Shown: positions 27,448 through 37,702, numbered from the stretch's first letter. The stretch is 64,000 bases of DNA from Nocardia transvalensis NBRC 15921 (GCF_000308875.1 NZ_BAGL01000032.1:1-64000); one strand, 5' to 3'. Notes: generated from the letters alone by a model not told the origin. Numbers and translations: made by a program.

Positions 27448-27453
27448 CGCACG

Positions 27454-30231
27454 GTGACCAGCGCAGCCTCTGAGAACTCACGTAATCGTGCCGATGCCCT
27501 CCCCAAAAGCTGGAACCCCGGCGAGGTAGAGGCCGAGCTGTACGAGCGCTGGGTAGCGGCTGGGTACTTCACCGCCGACGCCACCAGCGACCGGCCGCCC
27601 TACTCGATCGTGCTGCCCCCGCCGAACGTCACCGGCAACCTGCACATGGGCCACGCCTTCGACCACACCCTCATGGACACCCTCACCCGCCGCAAGCGCA
27701 TGCAGGGCTACGAGGTGCTGTGGCTGCCCGGTATGGACCACGCCGGCATCGCCACCCAGACCATCGTCGAGAAGCGGCTGGCCGTCGACGGCAAGTCCAA
27801 GGAGGACTTCGGCCGCGAGCTGTTCATCGACAAGGTCTGGGACTGGAAGCGCGAATCCGGCGGCAGCATCCAGGGCCAGATGCGCCGCCTCGGCGACGGC
27901 ATCGACTGGAGCCGCGACCGCTTCACCATGGACGACGGCCTCTCGCGCGCCGTGCAGACCATCTTCAAGCGGCTGTTCGACGCGGGCCTCATCTACCGCG
28001 CCGAGCGGCTGGTGAACTGGTCGCCGGAGCTGCGCACCGCCATCTCCGATATCGAGGTCAACTACAAGGATGTCCAGGGCGAGCTGGTCTCGCTGCGCTA
28101 CGGCTCCTTGAACGACGACGAGCCGCACGTGATCGTCGCCACGACCCGTGTGGAAACGATGCTCGGCGATACCGCGGTGGCCGTGCACCCCGAGGACGAG
28201 CGGTACCAGGCGCTCATCGGCACCACCCTCTATCACCCGATCACCGGGAAGCAGATCCCGATCGTCGCGGACGACTACGTCGATCCCGAATTCGGTTCCG
28301 GCGCAGTCAAGATCACCCCGGCGCACGATCCGAACGACTTCGAGATCGGCCTGCGGCACAACCTGCCGATGCCGACGATCATGGACGAGACCGGCCGAAT
28401 CGCCGACACCGGAACCGAATTCGACGGGATGGACCGGTTCGAGGCGCGCGTCAAGGTGCGCGAGCGGCTGGCCCGCGAGGGCCGCGTCGTCGCGGAGAAG
28501 CGCCCGTACGAGCACAGCGTCGGCCACTCCGAGCGCAGCGGCGAGCCGATCGAGCCGCGGCTGTCGATGCAGTGGTGGGTGAAGGTCGAATCGCTGGCCA
28601 AGGCCGCCGGGGACGCGGTTCGTCACGGCGACACCGTGATTCACCCCGCCAGCCAGGAACCGCGCTGGTTCGCGTGGGTCGACGACATGCACGACTGGTG
28701 CATCTCCCGGCAGCTGTGGTGGGGCCACCGCATCCCGATCTGGTACGGGCCCGAGGGCGAGATCGTCTGCGTCGGCCCGGACGAGCAGGCCCCCGAGGGC
28801 TACGTGCAGGACCCCGACGTGCTCGACACCTGGTTCTCCTCGGGCCTGTGGCCGTTCTCGACCATGGGCTGGCCGGACGCCACGCCCGAACTGGCCAAGT
28901 TCTATCCCACCAGCGTGCTCGTCACCGGCTACGACATCCTGTTCTTCTGGGTGGCGCGGATGATGATGTTCGGCATGTTCGTCGCCGACGACCCGGCGAT
29001 CACGGCCGGCAAGGAGCAGGGGGCGGTGCAGGTTCCCTTCCGGGATGTGTTCCTGCACGGCCTGATTCGCGACGAGCAGGGCCGCAAGTACTCCAAGTCC
29101 AAGGGTATCGGCATCGATCCGCTGGACTGGATCGAGGAGTTCGGCGCCGACGCCACCCGCTTCACCCTCGCCCGCGGCGCGCAGCCCGGCAGCGACCTGT
29201 CGGTGGGGCCCCAGCACGTGCAGGCCTCCCGCAACTTCATCACCAAGCTGTTCAACGCGACGAAATTCGCGTTGATGAACGGGGCGGTCCCCGGCCAAAA
29301 GCGTGCCGGGGAAACAGGGGCGGGGCGTGCCGGGGAAACAGGGGCGGGGCATGCCGGGGAGGGGGCTGGCCCGGTCGGCGAGACGGGATTGGATCGGGAT
29401 GTTCTTACCGATGCCGACCGGTGGATCCTCGACAGGCTGGACGAGGTTCGGGGGGAGGTGGATTCGGCCTTCGACCGGTACGAGTTCGGGAAGGCGTGCG
29501 AGGCGCTGTACCACTTCGCGTGGGACGAGCTGTGCGACTGGTACCTGGAGTTGGCGAAGGTGCAGTTCGCCGAGTCGGAGGAGCGGGCGGCCAGTACCCG
29601 CGTGGTCCTCGGCACCGCGCTGGACGCACTGCTGCGCATGCTGCACCCGGTGATCCCGTTCGTCACCGAGACGCTGTGGCTGGCCCTGACCGGCGGCGAG
29701 TCGATCGTGGTCGCGGAGTGGCCGCGGGCCACCGGCGTCGCGGCGGATCCGGTCGCGGCCCGGCGCATCGCGGATGCCCAGAAGCTCATCACCGAGGTCC
29801 GCCGCTTCCGCAGTGACCAAGGTCTCACCGACAAGCAGAAGGTGGCCGCGAAGCTGATCGGCCTCGACACCGCCGACCTCACCGGCCAGCGCGCCGAGAT
29901 CGCGTCGCTGGCCCGGCTCACCGAGCCCGGCGACGGCTTCGCGGCGACCGCGTCGGTCGAGGTGCGGCTGTCCGGCGCCACCGTCACCGTCGAACTCGAC
30001 ACCTCCGGCACGGTCGACCTGGACGCCGAGCGCCGCCGGCTGGAGAAGGATCTGGCCGTCGCGCAGAAGGAACTGGCGGGCACCACCGCCAAGCTGGGCA
30101 ACGAGGCCTTCCTGTCCAAGGCGCCCGAGAAGGTGGTGACCGATATCCGCACCCGCCGGGAGGTGGCAGAGTCGGAGGTGGCACGCATCGGAGCCCGGCT
30201 CGCCGAGATCGCCAAGTCGGGCGAGAAGTGA
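27454..30231 (+). CDS. valS: Valyl-tRNA synthetase with in-frame repeat insertion
   Basis: 925-residue class Ia synthetase charging tRNA-Val. HIGH motif as GNLHMGH (about residue 63-70), editing domain with [18 protein letters not shown] as KYSKSKG (about 548), anticodon-binding domain after residue 650 and the C-terminal coiled coil ([21 protein letters not shown]). Residues about 611-645, where homologues go almost directly from [11 protein letters not shown] to LTDADRWIL, are filled by RAGETGAG repeats encoded by a 24-bp tandem array with the dispersed hairpin at its front. Leaderless GTG start. It overlaps folC by 4 bp (GTGA). Confidence 0.97.
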   Translation: MTSAASENSRNRADALPKSWNPGEVEAELYERWVAAGYFTADATSDRPPYSIVLPPPNVTGNLHMGHAFDHTLMDTLTRRKRMQGYEVLWLPGMDHAGIATQTIVEKRLAVDGKSKEDFGRELFIDKVWDWKRESGGSIQGQMRRLGDGIDWSRDRFTMDDGLSRAVQTIFKRLFDAGLIYRAERLVNWSPELRTAISDIEVNYKDVQGELVSLRYGSLNDDEPHVIVATTRVETMLGDTAVAVHPEDERYQALIGTTLYHPITGKQIPIVADDYVDPEFGSGAVKITPAHDPNDFEIGLRHNLPMPTIMDETGRIADTGTEFDGMDRFEARVKVRERLAREGRVVAEKRPYEHSVGHSERSGEPIEPRLSMQWWVKVESLAKAAGDAVRHGDTVIHPASQEPRWFAWVDDMHDWCISRQLWWGHRIPIWYGPEGEIVCVGPDEQAPEGYVQDPDVLDTWFSSGLWPFSTMGWPDATPELAKFYPTSVLVTGYDILFFWVARMMMFGMFVADDPAITAGKEQGAVQVPFRDVFLHGLIRDEQGRKYSKSKGIGIDPLDWIEEFGADATRFTLARGAQPGSDLSVGPQHVQASRNFITKLFNATKFALMNGAVPGQKRAGETGAGRAGETGAGHAGEGAGPVGETGLDRDVLTDADRWILDRLDEVRGEVDSAFDRYEFGKACEALYHFAWDELCDWYLELAKVQFAESEERAASTRVVLGTALDALLRMLHPVIPFVTETLWLALTGGESIVVAEWPRATGVAADPVAARRIADAQKLITEVRRFRSDQGLTDKQKVAAKLIGLDTADLTGQRAEIASLARLTEPGDGFAATASVEVRLSGATVTVELDTSGTVDLDAERRRLEKDLAVAQKELAGTTAKLGNEAFLSKAPEKVVTDIRTRREVAESEVARIGARLAEIAKSGEK
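29291..29370 (+). repeat. Hairpin repeat copy 2 plus 24-bp tandem array inside valS
   Basis: CCGGCCAAAAGCGTGCCGGG at 29291-29310 is identical to the minus-strand 10950-10969 element. From 29301 the unit GCGTGCCGGGGAAACAGGGG plus CGGG repeats with 24-bp period at 29301, 29325 and, as GCATGCCGGGG, at 29349. The period is a multiple of three, keeping the frame. Confidence 0.85.
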
Positions 30232-31700
30232 CGACGGAGGGGAGCGGAGTGAACGAGGAACCGGAGCGGCAACGCGGCGGGGCCGAACGCCTGCACTCGG
30301 GCCCGTCCCCCGTCGACCTCGCGGAGATGGCGCTGGTCGAGGCCGAACTCGATCAGCGCTGGGGCGAGACCAAGATCGAACCGTCGCTGGCCCGCATCGC
30401 GGCGCTGATGGATCTGCTGGGTTCGCCGCAGCGCGCCTACCCCGCGATCCAGATCGCCGGGACCAATGGCAAGACCTCGGTCACGCGCATGATCGACGCC
30501 CTGCTGACGGCCCTGCACCGGCGCACCGGGCGGTTCACCAGCCCGCATCTGCAACTGGCCACCGAGCGCATCGCCGTCGACAACGAGCCGATCGGTCCCG
30601 GCCGGTACGTCGAGCTGTACCGCGAACTACAGCCCTATATCGAGATGATCGACCAGCAGTCGGAGGCCGCCGGAGGGCCCCGGATGAGCAAGTTCGAGGT
30701 GCTCGTCGCCATGGCGTATGCCGCCTTCGCCGAGGCGCCGGTCGACGTGGCCGTGGTCGAGACCGGAATGGGCGGCACCTGGGACGCCACCAATGTGATC
30801 GACGGCCAGGTCGCCGTGGTCACTCCGATCGGGCTGGACCACACCGAATACCTGGGCCCCGACCTCACCTCGATCGCGGGGGAGAAGGCCGGGATCATCA
30901 AGAAGGCGCACGAGGATCCGCTGGTCCCGCGCGAGACGGTCGCCGTTCTCGCCGAACAGGATCCGCAGGCGATGGACGTGCTGCTGCGGCGCGCGGTCGA
31001 GACCGACGCGGCCGTCGCCCGCGCGGGCGCGGAGTTCCGGCTGCTGTCGCGGCGCGTCGCCGTCGGCGGGCAGGTACTGGAGATCCAGGGCCTGGGCGGT
31101 GTCTACGACGAGATCTTCCTGCCCCTGCACGGCGAGCACCAGGCGCACAACGCGACGCTCGCGCTGGCGGCGGTGGAGGCATTCTTCGGCGCGGGCGCGG
31201 AGAAGCAGCTGGACGTCGAGGCCATCCGCGCCGGATTCGCCGCCGCGATCAGCCCGGGGCGGATGGAACGCGTGCGCAACGCGCCGACCATCTTCCTCGA
31301 CGCCGCCCACAATCCGGCGGGCGCGCGGGCGCTGGCCGACACGCTCACGGACGAGTTCGACTTCCGCAAGCTGGTCGGCGTGGTCGCGGTGCTGGCGGAC
31401 AAGGACGCCGCGGGGATCCTGGAGGCGCTCGAACCGGTGCTCGACGAGGTCGTGGTGACCACCAACGGCTCGCCGCGCGCGCTGGCCGCCGACGACCTGG
31501 CGAATCTGGCGGTGCAGCGATTCGGCGACGAACGCGTCGTCACCGCCGCCACGCTCACCGACGCCGTCGAGACCGCGATCGCCATCGCCGAGGAGACCGC
31601 CGACTCCGGGGAACCGGTGTCGGGCGCCGGGATCGTGGTCACCGGGTCGGTCGTGACCGCGGGGGCCGCGCGCTCCCTGTTCGGAAAGGATCCCGTATGA
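30228..31700 (+). CDS. folC: Bifunctional folylpolyglutamate/dihydrofolate synthase
   Basis: 490-residue Mur-ligase-family enzyme adding glutamate to folates. ATP loop [10 protein letters not shown] at about residue 79-88, then [17 protein letters not shown] VVETGMGG, SFEHxxxLG-like [10 protein letters not shown], and [10 protein letters not shown] in the C-terminal domain. The start at GTG 30228 overlaps valS; GTG 30249, better placed after GGAGGGG, is an alternative that removes seven residues. Operon order valS-folC-DUF4233-ndk-rne matches mycobacteria. Confidence 0.95.
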   Translation: MTTEGSGVNEEPERQRGGAERLHSGPSPVDLAEMALVEAELDQRWGETKIEPSLARIAALMDLLGSPQRAYPAIQIAGTNGKTSVTRMIDALLTALHRRTGRFTSPHLQLATERIAVDNEPIGPGRYVELYRELQPYIEMIDQQSEAAGGPRMSKFEVLVAMAYAAFAEAPVDVAVVETGMGGTWDATNVIDGQVAVVTPIGLDHTEYLGPDLTSIAGEKAGIIKKAHEDPLVPRETVAVLAEQDPQAMDVLLRRAVETDAAVARAGAEFRLLSRRVAVGGQVLEIQGLGGVYDEIFLPLHGEHQAHNATLALAAVEAFFGAGAEKQLDVEAIRAGFAAAISPGRMERVRNAPTIFLDAAHNPAGARALADTLTDEFDFRKLVGVVAVLADKDAAGILEALEPVLDEVVVTTNGSPRALAADDLANLAVQRFGDERVVTAATLTDAVETAIAIAEETADSGEPVSGAGIVVTGSVVTAGAARSLFGKDPV

Positions 31701-32104
31701 GTTCGGGTGCTGCCGCGAACGATCCGCCGGTGCCGCCCCCGGCCACCGATCCGTGGAAGGGCCTGCGCGGCGTCATGGCCGGCGCGCTCGTGCTGGAGGC
31801 GATCACCGTCCTGCTGGCGCTGCCGGTGGTCGGCGTCGTCGGGAGCGGGCTGAGCTGGTGGTCGGTCGCCTGCCTGGTGGGGTTGGCGGTGCTGATGTTC
31901 GCCGGGGCCGGACTGCAGCGGAAGCCCTGGGCGCTCCCGTACAACCTGGGCCTGCAGGCGCTGCTGCTGCTCGGCGGGTTCATCCACGTCGCGATCCTGG
32001 TCATCGGGGTCGTCTTCGTCGCGGTCTGGGCGTTCATCCTGCTGCTGCGCTCGGACGTGCGGAAGCGGATGGAGCGCGGCCTGCTGCCCAGCCAGCGGAT
32101 GTGA
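31697..32104 (+). CDS. DUF4233 membrane protein
   Basis: 135 residues with three to four hydrophobic helices ([72 protein letters not shown]) and a basic C-terminal tail. DUF4233 proteins sit between folC and ndk across the actinobacteria (Rv2446c equivalent); function unknown. The ATG overlaps the folC stop, so it is co-translated. Confidence 0.85.
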   Translation: MSSGAAANDPPVPPPATDPWKGLRGVMAGALVLEAITVLLALPVVGVVGSGLSWWSVACLVGLAVLMFAGAGLQRKPWALPYNLGLQALLLLGGFIHVAILVIGVVFVAVWAFILLLRSDVRKRMERGLLPSQRM

Positions 32105-32138
32105 GGATCCGGGTGACCCGCTCCGGCCGGCTGCCGGA

Positions 32139-32144
32139 TACAGT
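32139..32144 (+). promoter_or_regulatory. Candidate ndk -10, leaderless
   Basis: TACAGT lies 6 nt before the GTG at 32151 with GTGACC at 32113 as a weak, widely spaced -35. This would give ndk its own leaderless transcript within the operon. Confidence 0.4.
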
Positions 32145-32150
32145 GGCGCC

Positions 32151-32567
32151 GTGACTGAGCAGACGTTGGTACTCATCAAGCCCGACGGCGTTGGCCGGGG
32201 GCTGATCGGTGAGGTCATCACCCGCATCGAGCGCAAGGGCCTGAAGATCGCGGCGCTGGAGCTGAAGCGGGTCTCCGAGGACTTGGCCGCCTCCCACTAC
32301 GCCGAGCACGCCGAGAAGCCGTTCTACGCGTCGCTGATCGAGTTCATCACCTCCGGTCCGGTCGTGGCGGCCGTTCTCGAGGGTCCCCGCGCCATTGCGG
32401 CGTTCCGTCAGATCGCCGGCGGCACCGATCCGGTCGAGAAGGCCGTGCCGGGCAGCATCCGCGGTGATTTTGGTCTCGAGACCCAGTTCAACCTCGTCCA
32501 CGGATCCGACTCGCCCGACTCCGCCAAGCGCGAGATCGCGCTCTGGTTCCCCGAACTCACCCAGTAG
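32151..32567 (+). CDS. ndk: Nucleoside diphosphate kinase
   Basis: 138-residue enzyme transferring the gamma phosphate between NTPs and NDPs. The phosphorylated histidine is H117 in NLVHGSDS; the substrate loop [13 protein letters not shown] and the Kpn-loop region are intact. Normal length for the family. Located in the conserved folC-DUF4233-ndk-rne order. Confidence 0.97.
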   Translation: MTEQTLVLIKPDGVGRGLIGEVITRIERKGLKIAALELKRVSEDLAASHYAEHAEKPFYASLIEFITSGPVVAAVLEGPRAIAAFRQIAGGTDPVEKAVPGSIRGDFGLETQFNLVHGSDSPDSAKREIALWFPELTQ

Positions 32568-33031
32568 GTCCGGCCCGGACATCGTGCCCGGGGCGCTCGC
32601 GCCGCGGGAGTTTTTCGTGTGCGGCGAGGGCCGCATACCCCCGCGAGAGTACGTCGATGGCGAATGTCCGGCGCACGGTGTGGGATACTGGCACTGGATG
32701 TGATCGCCGCCCACCGCTCGAGGCAGGCAGCGGCCACACCCGATGGCACCGCGATTCGACGCGATCATCGCTGCCCCCGGACGGTTACCAAGACTCGGCT
32801 GTCCGGCCGGCACGCTGGATGAGCGCTCGAACTCCGGTGTCGAAGCCAACAGCCAGGCGCCGCGTGACCAGTTAGCCCGCCGACGAACGACAAGGTGATA
32901 ACGGGGCACGCGGGGCGAGACCATAGGACCTCGCGCCCCCCGGGGCGTGAGGCGAACGGACAGCGTCCCCGCGTCGGCCGCGTCACTCTCCCACCAGGGG
33001 AGGGACGCGCCCGGGGGCCCGAGGAGATTTC
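32568..33031 (+). promoter_or_regulatory. Long leader region of rne with hairpins
   Basis: 464 bp without a gene. Near its 3' end are two stem-loops: GGGGCGAG (32912-32919) with CTC-GC-GCCCC (32930-32939), and GCGTC-A-CTCTCC (32980-32991) with GGGGAGGGACGC (32997-33008). The latter lies about 10 nt before the GAGGAG ribosome site. RNase E leaders in other bacteria mediate autoregulation; an analogous role is inferred only. Confidence 0.4.
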
Positions 33032-36000
33032 GTGGCCGATCAAGAGCCGCAGGAAACGTCACAAAGTAATGGTGAACCCGCTTCGAACGAGGCGGCCGGG
33101 GCAGGGGAGGCGGCGCAGTTGCCCGAACGTATCCGGGTCCATGCGCTGGCGAAACTGCTGGGAACAACCAGCAAACGCATTCTGGCCCACCTGACAGAAC
33201 TGGGCTCCGAGGCCCGCAGCCCGCAGTCGAACCTCGACCGCACGGTCGCCGAATCGGTCCGGGACGCGTTCGTCCCGGCCGAGGAGACCGCGGCCGACCA
33301 GCCGGAGCCCGCCGCCGCGGTGGCGGAGCCCGCGGGTAACCGGGCGGACGAGCCCCGGGCGGTCGCGGAGCCCGAAGGCCGTGTCGCCGCGATGGCGAGC
33401 CAGGGCCGTGCGACCGCGTCGTCGAACGACTCCGGTGTCGCGGAACCCCCGCAGCCGCCGCGGACGTCCCTGTTCACCAGCCCCTTCCATCCGCCGGAAC
33501 CGCCCGCTCCCGAGCCGGTGGCGTTCGAGCCGGCCGCCGTCGTGGCCGCGCCGCTGTTCCTGCCGCCGGATGCGACCGCGGCCCAGGAGATGCGTCGCAA
33601 GCTGCGGGCCGAGAAGCAGCAGCCCGAGGACGAGCAGCCGGACCGGCCGGACAAGACCGATAAGCCGGACAAAGCGGAGAAGCAGGACAAGCCCGTCGCC
33701 GAGGAGCGGCCCGCCGACAAGCCTGCCGAGGACACCGCCGACGACTCCGACAGCGAGTCGGGCGCCTGGGACGACGACCCGTCCCGCGACGATTCCGAGG
33801 ACGGTGGCCGCTCGCGCCGCCGTCGCCGGGGCCGTCGTGGTCGCGGTCGCGGCCGGGGCGAACAGCACGAGAACGACTCCGACGGCGATTCCGACGACGA
33901 CGAGAACGATTCGGCCGAGTCCGGCTCGGAGGAGTCCGAGTCGAGCGAGGACGGCGGCGAGGACGCCTCGTCCGTGCCGGAGGGTTCCAGCCGTCGTCGG
34001 CGCCGCCGTCGCCGCCGCAAGGCCGGCGAGGACGGCGAGTCCGAGCCGACGAGCGAGGACGATCCGCCGAACACCGTCGTGCACGAGCGCGAGCCCCGCA
34101 ACAAGCGCCGCGGTGGCGGCGACGAGGTGCAGGGCATCAGCGGCTCCACCCGCCTCGAGGCCAAGCGGCAGCGCCGCCGCGACGGGCGCGAGGCCGGTCG
34201 CCGCCGCCCGCCGATCCTGACCGAGTCGGAATTCCTGGCCCGCCGCGAATCGGTGGACCGCGTGATGGTCGTGCGCGAGAAGACCTTCCCCGAACATCCG
34301 GCCGCCACCGTGCAGGTCGCGGTCCTCGAGGACAACATCCTCGTCGAGCACTTCGTCACCAGCAGCGGCCAGGCGTCCATGGTCGGCAACGTGTACCTGG
34401 GCAAGGTCCAGAACGTGCTGCCCAGCATGGAGGCGGCGTTCGTCGACATCGGCCGCGGCCGCAACGGCGTGCTGTACGCCGGCGAGGTGAACTGGGAGGC
34501 CGCCGGGCTCGGCGGTAAGGAGCGCAAGATCGAACAGGCGCTCAAGCCCGGCGACACCGTGCTGGTGCAGGTCTCCAAGGATCCGGTCGGGCACAAGGGC
34601 GCCCGGCTGACCACGCAGATCTCGCTGGCCGGCCGCTTCCTGGTGTACGTGCCGGGCGGCAGCTCCACCGGTATCAGCCGCAAGCTGCCCGATACCGAGC
34701 GCAAGCGCCTCAAGGAGATCCTGCGCGATATCGTCCCGCAGGACGCCGGCGTCATCATCCGCACCGCGTCCGAGGGCGTCAGCGAGGCCGAACTGGCTCG
34801 CGACGTCGAGCGTCTCCAGGCCACTTGGAAGACCATCGAGGGCCAGTCCAAGCAGGGCTCCGGCGCGCCGAAGACGCTGTACGAGGAGCCCGACCTCCTG
34901 GTCAAGGTCATCCGCGACCTGTTCAACGAGGACTTCTCGAAGCTGGTCATCGAGGGCGACCGGTCCTGGAGCACCGTCGAGAACTACATCCGCACGGTGG
35001 CGCCGGACCTGCTGGCCCGCGTCGAGCGGTACGACAGCGGCAACGTCGACGTCTTCGGCAGCTTCCGCATCGACGAGCAGCTGGCCAAGGCGCTCGACCG
35101 CAAGGTGTGGCTGCCCTCGGGCGGCACCCTGGTCATCGACCGCACCGAGGCGATGACCGTCATCGACGTCAACACCGGCAAGTTCACCGGCGCCGGCGGC
35201 AGCAACCTGGAAGAGACGGTCACCCGCAACAACCTGGAGGCGGCCGAGGAGATCGTGCGGCAGATGCGGCTGCGCGATATCGGCGGCATGATCGTCGTCG
35301 ACTTCATCGACATGGTCCTCGAGTCCAACCGGGATCTGGTGCTGCGCCGCCTGACCGAGGCGCTCGGCCGGGACCGCACCCGCCATCAGGTGTCCGAGGT
35401 GACCTCGCTGGGCCTGGTGCAGATGACCCGCAAGAAGCTGGGCACCGGCCTGGTGGAGGCGTTCTCCACCACCTGCGAGCACTGCCACGGCCGCGGCATC
35501 GTCGTGCACAACTACCCCGTCGAGACCCCGGCCGCCGAGGACAACAGCGGTCGCCGGGAGGGCCGTCGCCGCCGCAAGGACAAGGCTCCGGCCCCCGCGC
35601 CCGCCACCAACGGCACCGCACCGGCCGAGCCGCACTCCGAGGAGGACGCGGCCGTCAAGCGGGCGCATCCGGTCGCGCTGGCGATGGCCGCGCATCAGAC
35701 CGAGGAGACCGCCGACGACGTGGCGACCCACGAGGCCGCGACCGACGAGACGGAGTCGCCGGAGGCGGGCCGCGGTTCGGACCGTGAGCCCACGCCGGGA
35801 CGCACCCGCCGCCGGGCCCGGCGCGGCAGCCGGTCGGCCGCCGACCGGTCCGACGCGGTGGCCGCCGAGCGGTCCCACGCGGAATCGCGTGCGGCGTCCG
35901 AGGTTTCGGCCGCCACGTCCGATACCGATGCGGCCGAGGCAGCGACCGATGCGGTCGTGACCTCGGGCACCGAGGCCGACGTGACAAGTGCCGATGCGCC

Positions 36001-36607
36001 GAGCACCGATGCGCCGAGCGTCGATGCGGCGAGTGCCGACGTGGCGAGCGCTGCGGCGGCGAGCACCGACGCAGCGAACGCGGTGACGGGTGCCGACGCG
36101 GCGAGTGCTGTTACGGGCGGCGATGCGGCGAGTGCTGTTACGGGCGGCGATGTGGCGAGTGCTGTTGCGGGTGCCGATGTGGCGAGTGCTGTAGCGAGCA
36201 CCGACGCAGTGAGTGCCGACGTCACGAGTTCCGGTGCGAGTTCCGGTACGACGAGCGCCGCGGCCGAGGCCGATGCGGCCGGAACCGAGGCTGCCGCCGA
36301 GGCGTCCACGACTCCGGCGACCTCCGGGCCTGCCGTGAGCACCGGGCAGGCAGACGCCCCGTCCGCCGCACCGGACGCCGCGGGCCGATCCGCCGAGCCC
36401 GCGCGTCGCGGGCGTCGCCGGGTGGCGCGCACGGTCGCCGCGCCCAGCGGGGACAACGACAACGCGGTCTTCGTGCTGTCCAGCACGGAACAGGAGACCC
36501 CGGCCGTCGACTTCACCGATATCCCGCCGGCGGAGGTGACGCCGCGCAGCCGCCCGCGCCGCCGGTCGGCCGGACGGGCCGCGGGCGCGCCGGAGCAGCC
36601 CAACTGA
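33032..36607 (+). CDS. rne: Ribonuclease E/G
   Basis: 1191-residue actinobacterial RNase E. Residues 1-380 are disordered, rich in acidic and arginine blocks (SRRRRRGRRGRGRGRG). The S1 domain lies at about 440-510 (MVGNVYLGKVQNVLPSMEAAFVDIG). The catalytic domain has Mg-binding aspartates in TVIDVNTGKFTG (about 711) and VVDFIDM (about 756). The Zn-link is CEHC at about 815. The C-terminal 350 residues are low-complexity Ala/Ser/Asp repeats. GTG start after GAGGAG. Longer than the mycobacterial enzyme because of the C-terminal repeats. Confidence 0.95.
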   Translation: MADQEPQETSQSNGEPASNEAAGAGEAAQLPERIRVHALAKLLGTTSKRILAHLTELGSEARSPQSNLDRTVAESVRDAFVPAEETAADQPEPAAAVAEPAGNRADEPRAVAEPEGRVAAMASQGRATASSNDSGVAEPPQPPRTSLFTSPFHPPEPPAPEPVAFEPAAVVAAPLFLPPDATAAQEMRRKLRAEKQQPEDEQPDRPDKTDKPDKAEKQDKPVAEERPADKPAEDTADDSDSESGAWDDDPSRDDSEDGGRSRRRRRGRRGRGRGRGEQHENDSDGDSDDDENDSAESGSEESESSEDGGEDASSVPEGSSRRRRRRRRRKAGEDGESEPTSEDDPPNTVVHEREPRNKRRGGGDEVQGISGSTRLEAKRQRRRDGREAGRRRPPILTESEFLARRESVDRVMVVREKTFPEHPAATVQVAVLEDNILVEHFVTSSGQASMVGNVYLGKVQNVLPSMEAAFVDIGRGRNGVLYAGEVNWEAAGLGGKERKIEQALKPGDTVLVQVSKDPVGHKGARLTTQISLAGRFLVYVPGGSSTGISRKLPDTERKRLKEILRDIVPQDAGVIIRTASEGVSEAELARDVERLQATWKTIEGQSKQGSGAPKTLYEEPDLLVKVIRDLFNEDFSKLVIEGDRSWSTVENYIRTVAPDLLARVERYDSGNVDVFGSFRIDEQLAKALDRKVWLPSGGTLVIDRTEAMTVIDVNTGKFTGAGGSNLEETVTRNNLEAAEEIVRQMRLRDIGGMIVVDFIDMVLESNRDLVLRRLTEALGRDRTRHQVSEVTSLGLVQMTRKKLGTGLVEAFSTTCEHCHGRGIVVHNYPVETPAAEDNSGRREGRRRRKDKAPAPAPATNGTAPAEPHSEEDAAVKRAHPVALAMAAHQTEETADDVATHEAATDETESPEAGRGSDREPTPGRTRRRARRGSRSAADRSDAVAAERSHAESRAASEVSAATSDTDAAEAATDAVVTSGTEADVTSADAPSTDAPSVDAASADVASAAAASTDAANAVTGADAASAVTGGDAASAVTGGDVASAVAGADVASAVASTDAVSADVTSSGASSGTTSAAAEADAAGTEAAAEASTTPATSGPAVSTGQADAPSAAPDAAGRSAEPARRGRRRVARTVAAPSGDNDNAVFVLSSTEQETPAVDFTDIPPAEVTPRSRPRRRSAGRAAGAPEQPN
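36100..36210 (+). repeat. 30-bp tandem repeats in rne C-terminus
   Basis: Copies of GCGAGTGCTGTTACGGGCGG followed by CGATGCG recur every 30 bp (10 codons, ASAVTGGDAA-like), with looser copies on both sides (35980-36240). Synonymous codons such as GTT, GCT and AGT are unusually frequent here, pointing to recent expansion. Confidence 0.75.
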
Positions 36608-36622
36608 GGTACGACTCGTCGG

Positions 36623-36660
36623 CGCAGGCCCGCATCCCGATTCCGGGGCGCGGGCCTGCG
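36623..36660 (+). terminator. Terminator hairpin after rne
   Basis: CGCAGGCCCGC (36623-36633) pairs perfectly with GCGGGCCTGCG (36650-36660), 16-nt loop, no T-tract. It is 15 bp after the rne stop, matching the I-shaped terminators of actinobacteria. Confidence 0.65.
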
Positions 36661-36691
36661 TCGTATCCGGCGGGATCCGCGTCACCCCGGT

Positions 36692-36721
36692 TTGGTTGCG
36701 CGGGTGGCCGTCCTGTAATCT
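36692..36721 (+). promoter_or_regulatory. Promoter candidate for rplU-rpmA
   Basis: TTGGTT (36692-36697), 18-bp spacer, TAATCT (36716-36721). It would give a leader of about 180 nt before rplU containing the perfect palindrome TCGGTGTCGACACCGA at 36835-36850, a possible ribosomal-protein leader structure. Confidence 0.45.
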
Positions 36722-36905
36722 CGAACAGTCGCTGCTCGGTGACAGCATTGCGCTGTGTCGCCTGACGGCCATGGCGCTCTTCGCAGCGCAGGTGCTGACG
36801 CAGCGTGATTACCAGACCAGACGTCCGGCGGTCTTCGGTGTCGACACCGAGGCTGCCGCGTGAGCAAAGTGCCGAGCACTAGTAGAGGAAGAGGGTAGCC
36901 GACCG

Positions 36906-37217
36906 ATGGCAACGTACGCGATCGTCAAGACCGGCGGAAAGCAGTACAAGGTCGCGGTCGGTGACCTGGTGAAGGTCGAGAAGATCGAGGGTGAGCCGGG
37001 CGCTGCGGTGTCGCTGGCGCCGGTGCTGGTCGTCAACGGCTCCGAGCTGACCACCGATGCGGACAAGCTGGCCAAGGTGTCGGTGTCCGCCGAGGTCGTC
37101 GAGCAGACCAAGGGCCCGAAGATCCGCATCCACAAGTTCAAGAACAAGACCGGCTACCACAAGCGTCAGGGCCACCGTCAGAAGCTGACGGTCCTGAAGG
37201 TCACCGGCATCAAGTAA
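36906..37217 (+). CDS. rplU: 50S ribosomal protein L21
   Basis: 103 residues, the usual length. Starts [16 protein letters not shown] and ends with the rRNA-binding [14 protein letters not shown] segment. Followed by rpmA after 43 bp. The GAGGAAGAGGG ribosome site lies upstream. Confidence 0.98.
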   Translation: MATYAIVKTGGKQYKVAVGDLVKVEKIEGEPGAAVSLAPVLVVNGSELTTDADKLAKVSVSAEVVEQTKGPKIRIHKFKNKTGYHKRQGHRQKLTVLKVTGIK

Positions 37218-37260
37218 GCGACAACGGGGCCTCCACCCCAGTACGAGGAGTTCAACAACC

Positions 37261-37527
37261 ATGGCACATAAGAAGGGTGCGTCCAGCTCTCGTAACGGTC
37301 GCGACTCGAATGCCCAGCGTCTCGGCGTGAAGCGTTTCGGCGGCCAGACCGTCAAGGCCGGCGAGATCCTGGTCCGTCAGCGCGGAACCCACTTCCACCC
37401 GGGCGTGAACGTCGGCCGCGGCGGCGACGACACGCTGTTCGCCCTCGAGGCGGGCGCGGTCCAGTTCGGCACCAAGCGTGGCCGCAAGACCGTCAACATC
37501 GTGGTTCCGGAGCCGGCGCAGGCCTGA
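37261..37527 (+). CDS. rpmA: 50S ribosomal protein L27
   Basis: 88 residues beginning [16 protein letters not shown], the flexible N-terminus that reaches the peptidyl transferase centre. There is no cleavable N-terminal extension of the firmicute type. RFGGQ and RGTHFHPG blocks are conserved. Co-transcribed with rplU and followed by an intrinsic terminator. Confidence 0.98.
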   Translation: MAHKKGASSSRNGRDSNAQRLGVKRFGGQTVKAGEILVRQRGTHFHPGVNVGRGGDDTLFALEAGAVQFGTKRGRKTVNIVVPEPAQA

Positions 37528-37562
37528 GCCCGCGTCTGCTCGCAACACACACTTCGAAGCGG

Positions 37563-37589
37563 GCCAGGGTGAACACCCTGGCTCGTTTT
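37563..37589 (+). terminator. Intrinsic terminator after rpmA
   Basis: GCCAGGGT-GAAC-ACCCTGGC hairpin followed by TCGTTTT. Separates rplU-rpmA from obg. Confidence 0.85.
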
Positions 37590-37610
37590 CGTGTTTGGGT
37601 GAACCTCCAG

Positions 37611-37702
37611 GTTCGCGGCCCGGCTCGGTTCTGGACTGACGGAGCGGGGGAGCGAAGCGGAGGAGCGGAGGAGGGAAGAACCGAGCCTCAGGGGCCGCGA
37701 AC
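37611..37702. repeat. Long imperfect inverted repeat between rpmA and obg
   Basis: GTTCGCGGCC (37611-37620) pairs with GGCCGCGAAC (37693-37702), and GGCTCGGTTCT (37622-37632) with AGAACCGAGCC (37677-37687). The 44-nt loop is purine-rich (GGAGCGAAGCGGAGGAGCGG). It resembles a small palindromic insertion element rather than a terminator. Confidence 0.7.

Larger units (their letters stand above)
27013..27453. other. Long intergenic region before valS
   Basis: No gene recognised. It holds a GCCATT/AATGGC inverted repeat (27201-27218), a possible promoter (TTCGGG at 27305, TATATG at 27327, 16-bp spacer), the very strong hairpin at 27375-27419 and the valS promoter. No T-box-like TGG-anticodon sequence or GGTACCGCG motif was seen. 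Confidence 0.5.

Noticed and set aside
27013..27453. T-box riboswitch before valS
   Set aside because: No T-box consensus, no Specifier-like structure, and the valS promoter lies at its end with a leaderless start.
35980..36260. CRISPR-like repeat array
   Set aside because: Repeats are contiguous, in frame and translated as part of RNase E, without unique spacers.
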